NCBI GenBank assembly: GCA_019633425.1 | Contig: WSUB01000167.1 | Coordinates: forward strand, 1-64,000 | Direction: 5' to 3' | DNA length: 64,000 bases | Source: Tulasnella sp. 424 | Taxonomy: Eukaryota; Basidiomycota; Agaricomycetes; Cantharellales; Tulasnellaceae | In this document: piece after piece, positions 33,772-48,500 of the stretch | Layout: every line of letters begins with the position of its first letter | How positions within the stretch are numbered: the stretch's first letter is position 1 | The notes under the pieces: model-generated | Database searches by the model: none | What the model saw: only the letters and a program-made list of their open reading frames with translations | What the model was told of the DNA's origin: nothing | Translations under genes and position numbers: made by a program

Positions 33772-36700
33772 ATGGACCTTGGAAGCGTCCTGGCCAAATT
33801 CACGGCCCTAGGACCGATCGAAACTCGAGCAGATCTGGATACGGCACTTGAGGAACTTCTCGCTATCATAGCGGCATCGCGGGATGAGATTCCATTACTC
33901 CTGGACATTCTAGTGAACAATACGCAAGGGCTTCTCGAGGCCGTCCTGACATCCGGTAAGTGAGAAAAGACTCTTTGGCTTTGCGTTTCCCTCGTCAACC
34001 AATCCCTCCTTCCTTCTGTTTCCAATTTAGACGGTCACAATGCCTACATGTTCCGAAATCGCGTCACAAAGGCCCTTCGAAAGTCGCTAGCAACGTCGAC
34101 TCCCATCTTCCGGGCATGCGCAGACAGATTGGGCTCATTTCTCATGAGTATCCCTCCCTCTATTGGTCTGGATCGTAGCGTTATGAGGGATTACAACGCC
34201 TACACAACCATAACCACCGTTTTGGACTCCGCGGAAGCTGAATACAATGTCGCAAAAACGAGTAATCTGGGGCCAGTTTCTCCGACCAAAGCCGGAAAGT
34301 GGGAATCGCGTCACGCGAGAACCAATTCCATCAACCGCATTTCTTCAACAAACGCAACGTTCGAACTCAACCCCCCGTCTTCAAGCGGTCCGAGTGCTTC
34401 GTCGAATCTGTCCAAACTTCTGACTACATTTCTTGAGGTAGGTAAACTTCTTTTCAGACCTTTGATAGAATCTGACACATATCTATGTAGAACTTTTTCA
34501 CAACCTGCATCAACACTGAGATCGAGGGGTTTGCTGTCGACGGTCTCTTCGAGACTCTAACTCCGAAAAATCCTCATATCCCCGCCGGCACCGCTCCAAA
34601 CAGTTCTGCCTCACCCACTCTCGCCACTTCCTCTGTCGACTACGCACCCGGAGTTTCCTCCTCAAAGCCAGGAGCTTCAGCTCAGCTACACTATCTCTCA
34701 ATCAAGCAAGAAGATATCGTCAAATACTTGAACCACGCCTCCAAACCAACATCCGGAAATTGGCCCGTTGTCGTCTCCCAACGCGGGATCAAGCGCCTGA
34801 GAGAGTTTGTTTACGATCAAAAGGAGGTATTTTTGAGGATAGAGAAGAAGATCAGGTAGGCCGATATGCTCACCTCGACCATTACCCCCAAGCTCACAAC
34901 CTATCTGTTGGAAGGCAACTATGTGTTGGCTTCTTTCCCCCACAGAACCAGACAAGCCTCTTTCATAAAGACTCCGGAATTCCGATTTACACCGCAGATT
35001 TAGGGGATTGCCTGCGTCTTATATATCATATCGACTTCGGCGCCCCAACTTCGGCTACAGACAAAGAAAGCCAATGTCAGTGCCTCGCGACCAGCGTTGT
35101 AGCGCAGGAGTAACTGACCGTAATATCGTGCTGCAGTCATTCGAGTCTTCGGAGTTTTCCATGAGTCCGAAGTCGACGTGAAGTTCTGGGGATCGGTGGC
35201 TGCTCAGCTTGGCCGGCGAGGTCCGGAATACATCGAAAGGTACGTACGGAGTCGATAGAAACGCGGCATACTGTTTAAATATGGTACAACCCTCCGGGCA
35301 GGTGTAACGAACGAAGGGAGACCCGAATCCGATTCAAGGGTGTAGAGACTACTCCACCCAAGTTATCCACGCCACTGGACGTTTCTCAGTGGAACAAAGA
35401 GGGAGCTGACATTGAGATAGACGAGTCCCATTTTCTTGAGGTACGTTCGTATCTCCTCCTCCTGCAAAGCCTGTTTGATGGGCTAACAAGTATACGGCTG
35501 TAGCTTCACCGCGTCCTAGCGTGCGTTCGCAGCGAACGCACCCGCATTGATATTGATAGCTCATATATGTCTGTAGCCTTGAGAAGTTTGTACCGCTCTC
35601 CCGGACTTTCTTTGAAGGTGGGGATTCGAGGTAGTTGCTGCGTCCGATGCCTAACTCATTTGCACCATAGCCATACAAAGGTTCGATGAGCACAGCTTCA
35701 TGTTCGCGGTCTCGTAAGTCTCTGCGCCTTCTCATATTGTGTTTGCAAACAGTTCTAGACCTGATGCCTCTATATTATAACCAGGTCCTCAGAATATCGT
35801 ATCATCACCCATCCGTCTTCGTGCCTTGTTCTCGGACGTAGTGGAACGGGGTCAGTTCTTTCGCTTTCTCCAAACCTTTTACTCCCCTCGCTCATGCCTC
35901 GGTGCAGGAAAACCACTTGCATGCTCTTTCGTATGGCGGTCCTTGACATGGACTCGAAGGAATCCCAGCGACCGACAAGGCAGATGTTCGTTACGCAGTC
36001 GCGCACTCTGGCGTCAAAAGTTCGGCAATACTGGACAAAGTTGGTACAGACCGAAACAAATGAAGCGGGAGTCGGTCCTGGAGTATCGATGCCTGGGCTG
36101 TCTCTCATCGACATCGACGAAACTGCTGAGGATATTGGGGGTTTACCGTCCAAGTTCAGCGAGTTGGAGGACTCTCACTTCCCAATCTTCTTAACATATG
36201 ACCAGGTCAGCATTGCCGATACCAGCCCGGATATCCGATTGTATCTAAACCCCAGAATTTTCTTTTTTGGCTCCAAACCAGCTCTGTAGACTGCTCGAGG
36301 AAGATTACGGTCTTCAATTTGATCCTTTAACGAACATAACAGCCTTCCGCGCCTTCCGCGGTGCACGACAGCAGAGGGCGATACGGCAACCTCTCGTCTC
36401 TTTCGAATACTTTGAATTGAATATCTGGCCCCGCTTTGACGAGGGTACTAAGAAAGGGCTCCGTGAGCTTCCGGTGGTTTTTTTTTCGGCGCGAACCTAA
36501 CATTTTTCGCATACAGATCCTATCCTTGTATACAGCGAGTTTATGGGGGTCATCAAAGGCTCCGAGGCTTCCCGAAGCTATCCTAAGCATTATCTCGATC
36601 GCCAAGCGTACGAATCGCAGAGCTCCCGCACTCACTTTGGTGATACCACTGAGCGGTCCAGAATCTACACCCTCTTCGAAGCCTATCTCAAACTTCGCCC

Positions 36701-39700
36701 TCCATCCTCATACGATGTGGCAGATAGGTGTGTCGCTCGCAGTGGCGTCATGACTTGGTCCCACTGAATGTCTCATCCGTTATACAATAGGGTTCATAGC
36801 TTGCTGTCCGAGGTCGAGGAGAGGGGTCTTCCAGGTAAACCTGTGGACTACCTCTACGTCGACGAAGCTCAAGATCACCTGATACTGGATGCCGCATGTG
36901 AGCCCTTTTCACTCTAGCCAAACACTTGAATTCGTCTGTTGACCAACTCCCCGGCTTACTCAGTATTGCGACGCGTATGCCCCAATCCGGATGGCCTCTT
37001 TTTCGCTGGCGACACCGCACAAACGATTTCCGTTGGCAGTACGTTTCGGTTCAGCGAGCTGAAGGCGTTTCTATATCGCTTAGAGGTAAATTTGATGTCA
37101 TATTTCGATAAGTCTGCGGATCTAATTATCTGCGTTCTTCATTTCCTCTAGAGGGATGATGAGCTTGTGAAACGTGGAAGTCGCAAACCTGTGAACCCTC
37201 AGTTCTTCCAGCTTTCCACCAACTACCGGAGCCACAGCGGCATAGTGAAATCTGCGGCGTACCTAGTCCGGCTCATCATCTCCTACTTTGGACAGTGCAT
37301 CGACTCGTTAACTCCAGAAGCCTCCCTTGTCGACGTAAGTTCCCAAGGAGATGAACATGTCCCCACACATCAACTTCCCGCTCCTTTAGATATCCGCCCA
37401 TAAGCCCATATTCTTCCTCCGTCGAGAGGATCAAAATGATTTTCGCCGCCTTATTTCTGATGAAACCAGCGGAAAGATTGAGTTGGGAGCTCATCAAGGT
37501 ATGTGGTTCCTCAGCTTTGCCTGAACGGAAGTATCTTATTCTGTGACTAGTGATCATCGTGCGCGATGAAATAGCAGCACAAAAGCTCCGAGAGGTTGTT
37601 GGCAGGGTTGCCGTATTGTACGCACATTTTGCATCGTATCGAACGACCTGTAAAGTTGATCTCCTTCCTAACAGAACCTTATATGAGAGCAAAGGAATGG
37701 AGTTTGACGATGTAAGTATGGCTAATTTTTTCTGGCTGGTGATTTTAACACGAGGTGCAGGTACTGTTGTATGACTTTTTCAGTGACTCGCTGGCAACAG
37801 CGACGGACTGGCGGGCAATCCTTCACGCCGAGCATCGCGGGAAGCCCTTTGACGAAAAACGCCATGCCATCCTTCGAACTGAATTAAAGGCACTGTACGT
37901 GGGTTTGACTCGTGCGAGAGAGCGTGTATGGATATGGGATCGGTCTGACAAAGGAGCGGACCTAGAGGTAAAAACGCGATTGCGGGTTGCTTTGCCCTTG
38001 CTGACACCGCGTTACAGACCTTACTCACTGCACTAAATTTGGCAACGGTGCACGATATTACCGGCGCAATGCCACGGCTTGGAGGTATGTGAAAGACCCC
38101 CTGGCGGTCCAGTTCTGACGTCCCTTTAAATCAGTCACAAGCAGCGCTCACGAATGGTCCCAGCGGGCTCAACAGTACTTCTCCAAAAGGCTCTTTTCAG
38201 AAGCGGCATTGGCCTTCAAAAATGCAAACATGGGTTGGTGGGAGAGTGTTGCCATGGCATATGGCGAGAGACAATCCACGATGAGACTGCCCCAGCACCA
38301 CTTTCGTCGCCAGTCTTCCTTCACCACAGTGGCCCAAGAGTTTGAACGCTTGGCCGAGAGTCCCGAGGGTGTCGATAATCCAACCACGCGTAATCACTTG
38401 TATCTCAATTCCGGAGAATGTTACGTGGCAGTTTCGAACCACGGGGCCGCAGCAAATGCATTCATGAACGGCAAGAGGTACACGGAGGCGGCCTACCACT
38501 ACCGAATGGCAAACTCCTTTGAAAAGGCAGTCGAAGTCATCAAGCACCATCATGTCGATCCCGAGGTAGCTGAAAGTATTACCTATACGGCCAAGATTGT
38601 TTATACGAAAAGAGGGGATGCGTCGTCTCTCCGGTGAGTCCGCAACTTCGAGGGTATTATAGTCCCCTAGGCTGACCGACCTGTAGCAAAGCTCGGGATC
38701 TATTCGGAAGTAGGGAGGACTTCATGGAGTTCCTCGAGGATCATGGCTTTGAGGAACAGAGAATCACGTTCTTGGAGAGCCTTGCAGAGTATGAACGAAT
38801 TGGGGACATTCACAGGGCAGGAGGAAATTACATTTCTGCTATCCGCCAGTTCCACCGGGCCAACACCCCATCCTCACACCGGAAAGCTACGGCATGTCTA
38901 TTAGAGGGATTAAGGGCCAATATTTCATTCGCAATCGGATACGGAAAATACTCGAAGCAGGTATCGCAGCTGTTTGAGCTCAGTCAGGCTGCCGAATTAA
39001 CCCAAGATGAAGAGAATGAGGTGGGTCAGCCCTGGCACTTGGTACGGCAAGACGACTGAACCGTTTGGAAAACAGGTTGACCTGCTCCGTGCCGTGTCAG
39101 AGCTTGACTTGGTGCGGCTGAGGGAGCACGGTCTACGATGCATCAGCTCCGGAAACACGATACACGCGCTTCTAGCCCTGGACTGTTGGGCTTCCTCCGA
39201 CGTCTTCCGTACTTTCGCATCTGCATCCGATACGGAAGCTGCGGAAGTTCTAACAACATGTCTCAAGTTCAGTGTGGCCGTCAACGCTCTGGTCCGAATC
39301 CCGAAGGTCTTGGACAAACCAGCGGCTCGAAACCTTTTCTGCATTACAGGTGCAAAAACCACGGGTCTCATGCATTCGGAAACCGTCTCAATCAAGCGTC
39401 ACTCCTTCATTTACGACTCCCTAAACGAGACGGTCTCCAATCGCAAAGGGACGGTCAACCAACCCACTCCAGTACGGCAGCCGAGAAAAACCGTTGAAGA
39501 CGAAATTCGCCGAGTCGTTTGGAACAGACTAAACGGGGTCATTAGTCACATCGACGCTCTAGCACGAGAGTCGCGGGCATACGAGCTGTGCATTCCATTC
39601 TTGACAACGGGCCGATGTGTGGAAGTGGAGCAGGAGTTGTGTTGGCGAGACCATCCTCCAGTCGCTGAGCTGACCGTGCACAAATTTAACTCACGGTTTA

Positions 39701-41938
39701 GACTCACCATTCTCACTATCACTCTGCTGAACCAACCCGTTTACGGTCGATGGGATGAGCACAAAGTCGGCCGGGCAATGAAGCAACGGTATGTGACGAC
39801 GCTGATGTTGGTTCAGAATGTTGATTTTTGTGTCGCTTCGTATAGAGCATGGCTTGACCGGTTGTTCAAACTATGTTTTCCATCGACGAATCAGACGGGG
39901 AATCTGTCAGATGTCGTTTCTTCATTGATACCAGAGTACAAAGAGGTAGGGAAGCAAATATCGAATGTTCTTTCGTTACTCAACGTAAACAATAGGCGAT
40001 GAAAAGCGTAAATTCCTGTCTTTCCACAGTGTTCCAAGGCCTACGCCCCAGCAACGGACCCCAAGACTTTCTCAATACTATCATGCGAACGGCACTCCTC
40101 GCTTCTGCCTTCGACTATACTTCTGCAGCCTCCTATTTCAAGCGTGGCCAATGGGCACTCGATACGGATATTGCGATTAGACATGGCTTGATCATTCCCA
40201 CCACAAAGCGTCCTCTCGTTGGGGAGGCTCTCCCCTGGTTCCTCAAGGATATCCCGGCACGAACGAAATTGGGGGTTTCTTTTCTTGAGTAAGATATTTC
40301 CCTACCCTTATGCGCAGCACCGACTAATTTCTGAATAGGGGTGTCGTTGGAGGGGATGTCTGGCTTGATGTTGACGTAGCGATCGCCTTTGTCGAGGAAG
40401 TTTGTGCCCAGCTCATCCTCAACCAGGAAGCTCACCGCGCTGGTGGTCGCCACTGCTCGACGATGCCGCGGTCCTGGATCATTCGGGCATTTACTCGAGG
40501 AGTGTCACGCCAAGCAAACGGCTCTATTCCTGAGCACCTCGTGTCGTTACTTGGCAAGTTTATACGCGTACTGCTTCTGAGAGAACATAAAGGTATGAGG
40601 TGAATTCTCACCCGTATCTGTAGTCTAACCTTTCTCCAGACGGCTTCAGGCTTCAGGTGGAGGGGGCTCCACTGACATACTTTGAATCACACACAACCCG
40701 ATACCGCGGACTTGTTCGACTATCACGATGTCTCTCACTAGGTATTTATCCATTCACTTTCGTCGCATAGTGGATATTAAAGGATTTTGCAGTCGGGCAT
40801 AATATTCCTCGGATGCGCGAAACAGTACTTTCCATCTTCAAGGGAATGGGCAACGCCTGCTCGGATATCCAACTGTATGTTTCTCGTCTCATCTCTCCAT
40901 TTAGAGTCTAACTATCGACAATCAATAGGTATACCAGTTGCCTCGCATGGGTAGAGGTCGTGGAAGCCATGAAATCCACTTCCTCGAGTCTGGACGAGTT
41001 GATTTCCGTTCACTGGAAAGAAGATACAATCGACGAGCACGGGTTAAGGACGATATTCTGCTCGGACGACCAAGCGCTTCTGCAAGAGTTGTCTCTCATA
41101 TCAACAAGAACAACGTCGGCTTCCCAAGTCACGCTCGCCCAAGAGCAACCTAATAGCCCATCCTGTAGGGATACACTGATTAATTTTCCAAGCTCTTTCG
41201 TGACTGAGGCAATGTATAGCGGTTTTAGCTCCTCTCGTCCCAGTTTCCGAGATGGAGGGCCAACAGACCCCGGAAGCAGGCGTGGATGACCGCCCGGTTC
41301 AAAGTTCTGACGATGCAGAGCTCCTAGACAAGAGTGCAAAAACGATACAAGCATTCTTTCGTCGTCACCAAACACCTCAAGACAACCCACTTTGGGCGGC
41401 ATTCATGGAGTTGGTCGATCGGCGGATTCAAACGACAACATTAGACCCACCCAGTCGCCTTCTGCTTCTGTGTCTCCGGGGGCCATTACCGCACGTTGTT
41501 GAATTCCTTGAAAGATTCACGGATCTGGTCCGCGGTGAAGTTAGCACCTTTGCCAAGCTAGCGGTTAAGAAGGATGAAAACCAAGAGGCAATGTATCAAA
41601 AGCAGGTAGAACTACGGTGCGTACACAGGGAGCGGAACAAGTCAGTCCCAAATTGAGAACGAAATCTCTGTAGCCGCATCAGAAACAAAGCCATAAAGCT
41701 TATCGAGGAGCTCCGACCGCCCTCAACCTTTTACTTCGGAGGGAAAGCCAAATCTGCAGCATCGGTCTTCGACATCGTAGAAAAAGTGAAGGCGACCCAT
41801 GGGCTAGTTCAAACATTCCGTCCGTTCATGGAAATTCCCGGAGACATCGATTATGAACTCGGGGTTGAACCACTTCTTAGCGACAGAGTACCTTGGACCC
41901 AAGCTGGAGTAGCTTCAGGCGTGTCAGGTCGACGTTGA
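33772..41938 (+). CDS. UvrD-like (TRANK1-like) helicase, copy 3, complete
   Basis: ATG 33772 (MDLGSVLAKFTALG) to TGA 41936-41938, closest to copy 1. RelE/ParE-like domain (WPVVVSQRGIKRLRE, CLRLIYHIDFGAP, about 34,755-35,240), interrupted by an intron at 35,240-35,301 that copy 1 has lost; Walker A LGRSGTG|KTTC (about 35,830-35,920); VDEAQD (about 36,859); GDTAQT (about 37,009); NYRSH (about 37,222); ESKGMEF (about 37,684); LTRARERVW (about 37,907); TPR-like region (38,140-39,010); CCCH-type cluster (39,589-39,654); IQ-like motif TIQAFFRRHQ (about 41,343); GPLPHVVEFLERF; tail DYELGVEPLLSDRVPW. All exons appear open. An intron near 41,165-41,215 is needed to link the DELISV exon to the IQ exon. 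Probably about 2,100 residues; domain content suggests a regulated nucleic-acid helicase, but the role is inferred. Confidence 0.85.
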
Positions 41939-42317
41939 GTGCCCGAGCTAGTTGTGTCATTCTAGGCCAATGGTTCCCGACATCGTTGTGACTCTCCTAT
42001 CTGTGACGTAGCTAGTAGTTTCATGTTTTGTTTGCTAGCGCCGTAAATAAAACACGGTCTTTCCTCACCTTGCCACTTGCAGCGCTGCGGCTTGACTGGG
42101 GGATGAATTGATCGCTGGGCCGACCTAATCCCCCGGTCGAGTAAAATCACTCGTCACGTGGGTGGACACAGACGGCTCCCCATCACGTGCGACTTGGGCG
42201 CCGCAACAGAACCAACGATTACCCTCTTCCTACACGCCCCTTGCCCAACCTGTCTCGATTGCGACTCTGCCAACACAGATCCCTTCCTGCGCAGCCGCGC
42301 AAACAGCAGTAACGTGT

Positions 42318-42438
42318 CACGTGATTAGCCACGCCGTATTAACTTTGCACCTAGTCCTATCCCCGCTCGCAACGTGCACGCTATCGAAACATCACCAAAG
42401 TCTCAGGCATGATATATTTGGTGCAAAATGGCCCTCCC
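42318..42438 (+). promoter_or_regulatory. shared promoter module of helicase copy 4
   Basis: A CACGTG E-box (42,318-42,323, with further ones at 42,155 and 42,184), then GTCTCAGGCATGATAT, ATTTGG (42,416) and AATGGCCCTCC ending at 42,438, 117 nt before the start codon. Confidence 0.65.
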
Positions 42439-42555
42439 AAATGCCCCGGGAATCGAAATGGCATTTCGGACTGACGCTGAACCTCGACTACCCGATCATC
42501 GTTTTCCATTGCTATTCAACGACGAGGATTAGCTATAATCAAAACCGCCAAAGAA

Positions 42556-45500
42556 ATGGATCTTGGACCCGTCCTGGCCAAATTTACGGTCCCAGGACCG
42601 ATCAAAACTCGAGCGGACCTGGATGCAACACTTTCCGAACTACTCGCGACAATAACAGTCTCTCGTGACGATATTACATCCCTTCTTAGCGCCCTAAAAG
42701 GTTGTACACAAGGGCTCATGGAGGCTATATTAACGGCCCGTAAGTGGTTTCGTTGCCAGAGGACAGTAGAATATTTCCATGAAAGAACGTCTGTTCGTCA
42801 GGGGACCACGACGCGTTTACATTCCGCGAGCGTATCTTGAAGGCAGCTCGAAAACCCTCCGCAGCTTCAATCCCAATCTTCCGCACATGCGCAGATCGAC
42901 TCGGCGTGTTTCTCGCTAGCGTACCGCCCGACGTCCCCCTGGACCATACGGTGATGCAAAGCTACAACTTATTGGCCACCACTATCGTCACGCCAAACTC
43001 TCCTGAACCCGACCGCACCGCCAATCACAAACCCAGGCCGGTGTCACCAACCTCCCCGAAGTCCGGCAAGAAAAAACGTGTCTTAGCTGTCATGAGCCTT
43101 GCACCACAAGGCCCGTCTCTAAGTGTCGGGGCCAAGCCGACCTCGCCGACAGCATCGTCCTCTTCGCTTGGACACAATGACAGTCGGTCTGGGTCCGCTT
43201 CTGATGTTTCTCCCCTTATTCTAAGGTTTTTTGAGGTACGAGGAAACATCTTTACCCTCTGATAAAAAGGAATGAACGGTCGTCCTCTTAGAACTTTTTC
43301 TCGGCGTGCCTTGAAGAAGAAATCGAAGAATTTGCTTTGGAAACCCTATTTGGGACTCTAACTCAAGATTCCGCTCCCCCTCTCTCGAGTCCACTTCAGG
43401 AGAAGTCAGCACGGCTCGTCTCCGCTCCTCCGCAGATAGATGATGCACCCGCCGGAGCGGTTACAAAATCCACGACCATACCCAAGACGCTACATTACCT
43501 TTCCTTAAGACCCGACGACATCGCACAGTACTTAAACGCTGCAACACAGCCCAAGTTCGGTGATTGGCCCGTCGTCGTTTCTCAGAGAGGAATCAAGCAT
43601 CTCCGGGATTACGTGGCGTCTAAGAAGGATATTTTTCTCATGATCGAGAAGAAGATCAAGTAGGTTACGTTTGTATCATAACCTCCGTCCTTCGCGACTG
43701 ATGCCCTACACTCCTTCAGACAGTTGTCTGTTGGTTTCTTCTCACCCGCAAACCAGACAGAACTTTTGGAGAGGGACTTCGGGATCCCAATCTATACTGC
43801 AGACGTGGGAGGAGGCTTACGGCTCATCTATCACATCGACTTCGGCGCCCCTGTGGGCCATGACCAAGAAAGCCAATGTCAGTGCGAATAAACGCCTCCC
43901 TCCTGGAAGTCTTTGATAATAACTTTGCCCCAACTTAGTTATTCGCGTCTTCGGCGTATTCTCTGACTCTGAAACTGACATGAAGTTTTGGAGATCCGTC
44001 GCCGCTGAACTTGCCCGACGAGGTCCAGAATACATCGAACGGTATGTGTTGGCAGAGCTTTGAGCTCAAACCCTTCTAAACCACATCACTTAATCATCAG
44101 ATGTAACGAGCGAGCGGCAATTCGCGTTCGATCCAAGGGTATTCAGACGATACCACCGAGACTATTACCACCATTGGACGTTTCGCAATGGCACCACAGG
44201 GGAGCTGACGTCCAAATTGACGAGTCGCATTTTCTGGAGGTGAGTTCTCTACACGAATGCCTTTGCGAGCGAGCTACACTGAGGTACATATTCTCTAGCT
44301 TCACCGCATTCTCGCGTGAGTCGTCAACAACGCACAAACTGTCTCGACAATGATGATCTAATATGTTCATCCCTTACAGTCTCGAGAAATTCGTGCCCCT
44401 GTCCCAGCAGTTTTTTGAGGGTAAATGCTACCCCTCCTGTCCCTTTTCATCGCGAGCTTAATTATCATACCGCAGTTATTCAAAAATTCGACGAGAAGAA
44501 CTTCATGTTCGCTGTTTCGTGGGTCACCCGTCGCTTCGGCGCCTTCTCGTATGTCTCACACGCACGATGTTCGTCAAGGTCCTCGGAATACCAAATCATC
44601 AAACATCCTTCCTCGTGCCTAGTTCTTGGTCGGAGTGGGACCGGGTGGGTAGTCTTCCGCCCATGGGATCGTATCTCACCGACCGACCCGGAATCTCAGA
44701 AAAACGACCTGCATGCTGTTTCGTATGATTGGGCTCGACATCGCTGCCCAGAAATTTGGCCGTTCTCTTCGACAGGTGTTCGTTACTCGGTCGCGCACGC
44801 TAGCTCGAAGCGTTAGACAGTATTATGCGCAGCTGAAAAGAACGGAGACTAATGAAAGCGGCTCCCTTCGCGAGGAGACAACGGCCGGCTTGTCGCTCCT
44901 CGAGATGGACGAGAATGCTGAGGTTCAGGGTGCGCTTCCGTCGAAATTCAGCGAACTTCAGGACTCCCATTTCCCTCTGTTTTTGACATATGATCAGGTT
45001 GGTGACAAAGCTTACCTTCAGTGAGAGATTTTAGTGTGATCTCATATATTCCCTATCAATAGCTTTGCAAGCTGCTCGAAGCCGACTACGGCTTGCAGTT
45101 CATTCCTAATAGCATAAACGCCTTAACGTCCCTTCGCCTCAAACGCGACCATAAATCGGCAAGGCAGCCTTTCGTGTCCTTCGAGTACTTCGAATCGAAC
45201 GTTTGGCCTCGCTTAGATCGGCGGCTCAAGAAAGGACTTCGTGAGATCTCCCATTTGGCGACGTCTTCCAAATCAGTGCTCACACTCCTCTTTCAGATCC
45301 AACCATAGTGTACAGCGAGTTCATGGGGGTTATCAAAGGCTCGGAAGCTTCATTCAATGGGCCCAGGCAGTATCTTGACCGAGAGACGTACGAGTCGCAA
45401 AGCAGCCGGACTCATTCTGGCGACCAAACCGAGCGATCCCGAATTTACACCTTATTTGAGGGTTATCTGAAGATACGGCCCTTAGCCGCCTATGACATCG

Positions 45501-48500
45501 CTGATAAGTACGTACATACTACTCGCCGCGACGTAATAACTAGCTAATATGTCGATATTAACAGAGTGGGGATTTTAATGAGAGAGATTGATGTGCATGG
45601 CGTGCCGGGGACAGGTTTCGACTTTCTCTACGTGGACGAAGCCCAGGACCACTTGATCATGGACGCCGCATGTACGCTGACAGTCCTCTATCAAGTGTTG
45701 GCCCGTGTCACTAAGCGAGTCTCTCATTTTAAACAGTGCTGCGGTCACTGTGTCCAAACCCCCATGGCCTTTTCTTTGCGGGGGACACTGCCCAGACTAT
45801 TTCAGCTGGTAGCACGTTCAGATTCAGCGAACTGAGAGCCTTGTTGTACCGATTAGAGGTAACTCTCCTTTCAGAGCCCGCTTGTTAAATACCACACCTT
45901 ACTCACATGTATATTCCACTGCAGAGAGAGGACAGTTACGTGAGGCGTGGGAGTCGCAAGGCTGTGGATCCCCGATTCTTTCAGCTATCAACGAACTATC
46001 GGAGCCATAGCGGCATTGTCAACGTCGCTGCTTTCATCGTCAAGTTGATCGACTCGTACTTTCAATACTCTATTGACACTTTGATGCCCGAGGTCTCTCT
46101 CGTTGACGTAACTCTCAATCAATTTGCCTTCATTTGCGACGCGTTGACACAGTTGGTATCACAGGTTTCGGCACACAAACCAGTATTTTTTTCTGGAAGG
46201 GAGGATCAATCTGACTTCCTCCGGCTTACCTCCACTCACACTAGTGACACCGACAAGGTGGAGCTAGGAGCTCATCAAGGTGACCGGTTCCCGTCGCATC
46301 GTAATCGTATTCTAAACTACGTTTATTACCATCGTAGTAATTATTGTTCGTGATGATGCCGCGGCTTCGAGACTTCAGGCAATCGTTGGGAAAGTGGCAG
46401 TTGTGCTGTGAGTGTCAGGACCCTGATCTCGTAAACGCTCTTCTAATCACCAGATTTACGGACATAGAACCCTGTACGAAAGTAAAGGAATGGAATTCGA
46501 TGATGTTAGTACCGATTAGTTGCACGTGTTTACTGGCCTCACAGTCCATGAAGGTTCTGCTCTATGATTTCTTCACCGATTCACCAGCCACTGCAACCGA
46601 CTGGCGAGCACTTCGGAATGCTCAACGGAACGGGGGGACGTTTGATGAACGACGTCATTCCATCATTCAAACCGAGCTCAAATCACTATATGTGGGCTTG
46701 ACCCGTGCCAGGGAGCGTGTGTGGATCTGGGATCGGTCCCGTAAAGGCTCGAATTTCGAGGCAAGTTGGATTATCTCGCCCTTGGTGAATTCTATTGATA
46801 GTATTTCAAGGCTTTACTCGTCGGACTGCATCTAGCAAGTGCGTTCAGTAGCACCGAGGCTGTCCCACAGCTGGGAAGTAAGTCTCCGATCCCCACGTTA
46901 CTTCGGGCTATACGTGCAATTTTTCGACCAGATCCTCATAATTATACATCATCTAAACAGCGTCAAGCACTCCGGACGAGTGGGCTCAGCGTGCTCAACA
47001 ATACTTCTCTAAACGACTTTTCCCAGAGGCGGCTCTTTGCTTCCGAAACGCCAACATGGAGTGGTGGGCCAGTGTTGCCCTGGCGTACGACCATCGGCAG
47101 GTCGCCATTCAGCTATCGGAGCATCACCAAGGCCGTCGATCTGCACTCGCTAATGTTGCCCAGGAATTCGAAAACTTAGCCCAAAGCCCTCATCGTACCG
47201 GCGATTCAACCACTTGCCTCCACTTATTCCTTAATGCTGGGGAGTGCTACGGTGCTATTCCCTCCTATATGGCGTCTGCAAACTCCTTCTTAAAGGCCGA
47301 GAGATACACCGAAGCAGCCTTTCAGTATCGGATGGCCGGCTCGTTTGAAGAAGCAACCGGCATCGTGAAACGATATCCAGTCGACCCTGAAGTCAGGGAA
47401 AGCGTTATATATGCAGCAAAGGTTGTTTATATCAGACAGGGTGATGTAGAATCTCTTCAGTATGTGTTGATTCTGCTAGGGGCGAAACTCGATCTGACAA
47501 TTCCTCAGCAAAGCATGGCATTTATGCGAAAGCAAGGCAGAGTTTCTCGACTTTTTGGAAGACCAAGGCTTCCAGGAACATAAGATTGTTTTTCTCGACA
47601 GCATCGACGCGTTCGAAGAATCGGGGCAAATCCTGTGGAGCTTTGGAGATTACGCTTCTGCGATTTCACGATTCTGCCAGGCGAAGACAGGTTCTTCACG
47701 ACAAAAAGCCGCAGAGTGCCTTCTGGATGGTCTTAGGACTAACATATCACTCGAAGTCAGCTATGGAAGGCCATCAGAACTCGTCTCCCAATTGTTCAGT
47801 CTCGGCGATAATGTCGAGCTGCTTGAGCGCGAGCAGGCTGAGGTTAGTAATTCTAAACATGTTGTCCAACTCGATTCAGCTCTGAGGGTTTATTTTCAAG
47901 CTTGGTCTGCTTCGCGCCGTTGTTCAGAACGAATCCGAGGAGCTGAAAGCTCATGGCCGGCGCGCCTTTGACGGTGGCGATATTGGAGGTGCGCTCTTGG
48001 CCTTAGATGCCTGGGCTCAATCCGGGGCCCTTCAAGCCCTAGAGTCAACGTCCGAGGCAAACGTGGCCGAAATATTAGCGTTATGCGAAATGTTTGGCCG
48101 GGCGGTCAAAGCCTTGATCCAGACGCCCCTGCTGTTGGACCACCCACCGATTCAATCCTTACTTGGCATTGCATGCTCACACCGTAACTCGCACATCCAG
48201 ATCCGAAAGGAAATTACAGTGTATCCTCATTCCATCATCTATTCGCTCGCACAGCTACCGACCGCTTCATCTGGAACACGTGGAATGGCGCCGACAGTCC
48301 GACCAAGAAGCACCGTAGTCCCTCTAATCCGGGATGCCCTCCTACGAAGACTAAGCCGCGTGGTTAACACGGTCGAATCGCAAGCCCGCGAGTCCAGAGT
48401 TTTCGAGCCATGCTACCAGTCCATCGCAACCGGCCTGTGCCAAGATACTCGGTGTCGGAGCCTGAGGGATCATCCCAAGCCGACTGAGTGGACCATCCAC

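Noticed and set aside
42162..42668. + strand frame of 168 codons upstream of helicase copy 4
   Set aside because: It overlaps the promoter module and the true start at 42,556 in a different frame and shows no conservation with other copies.
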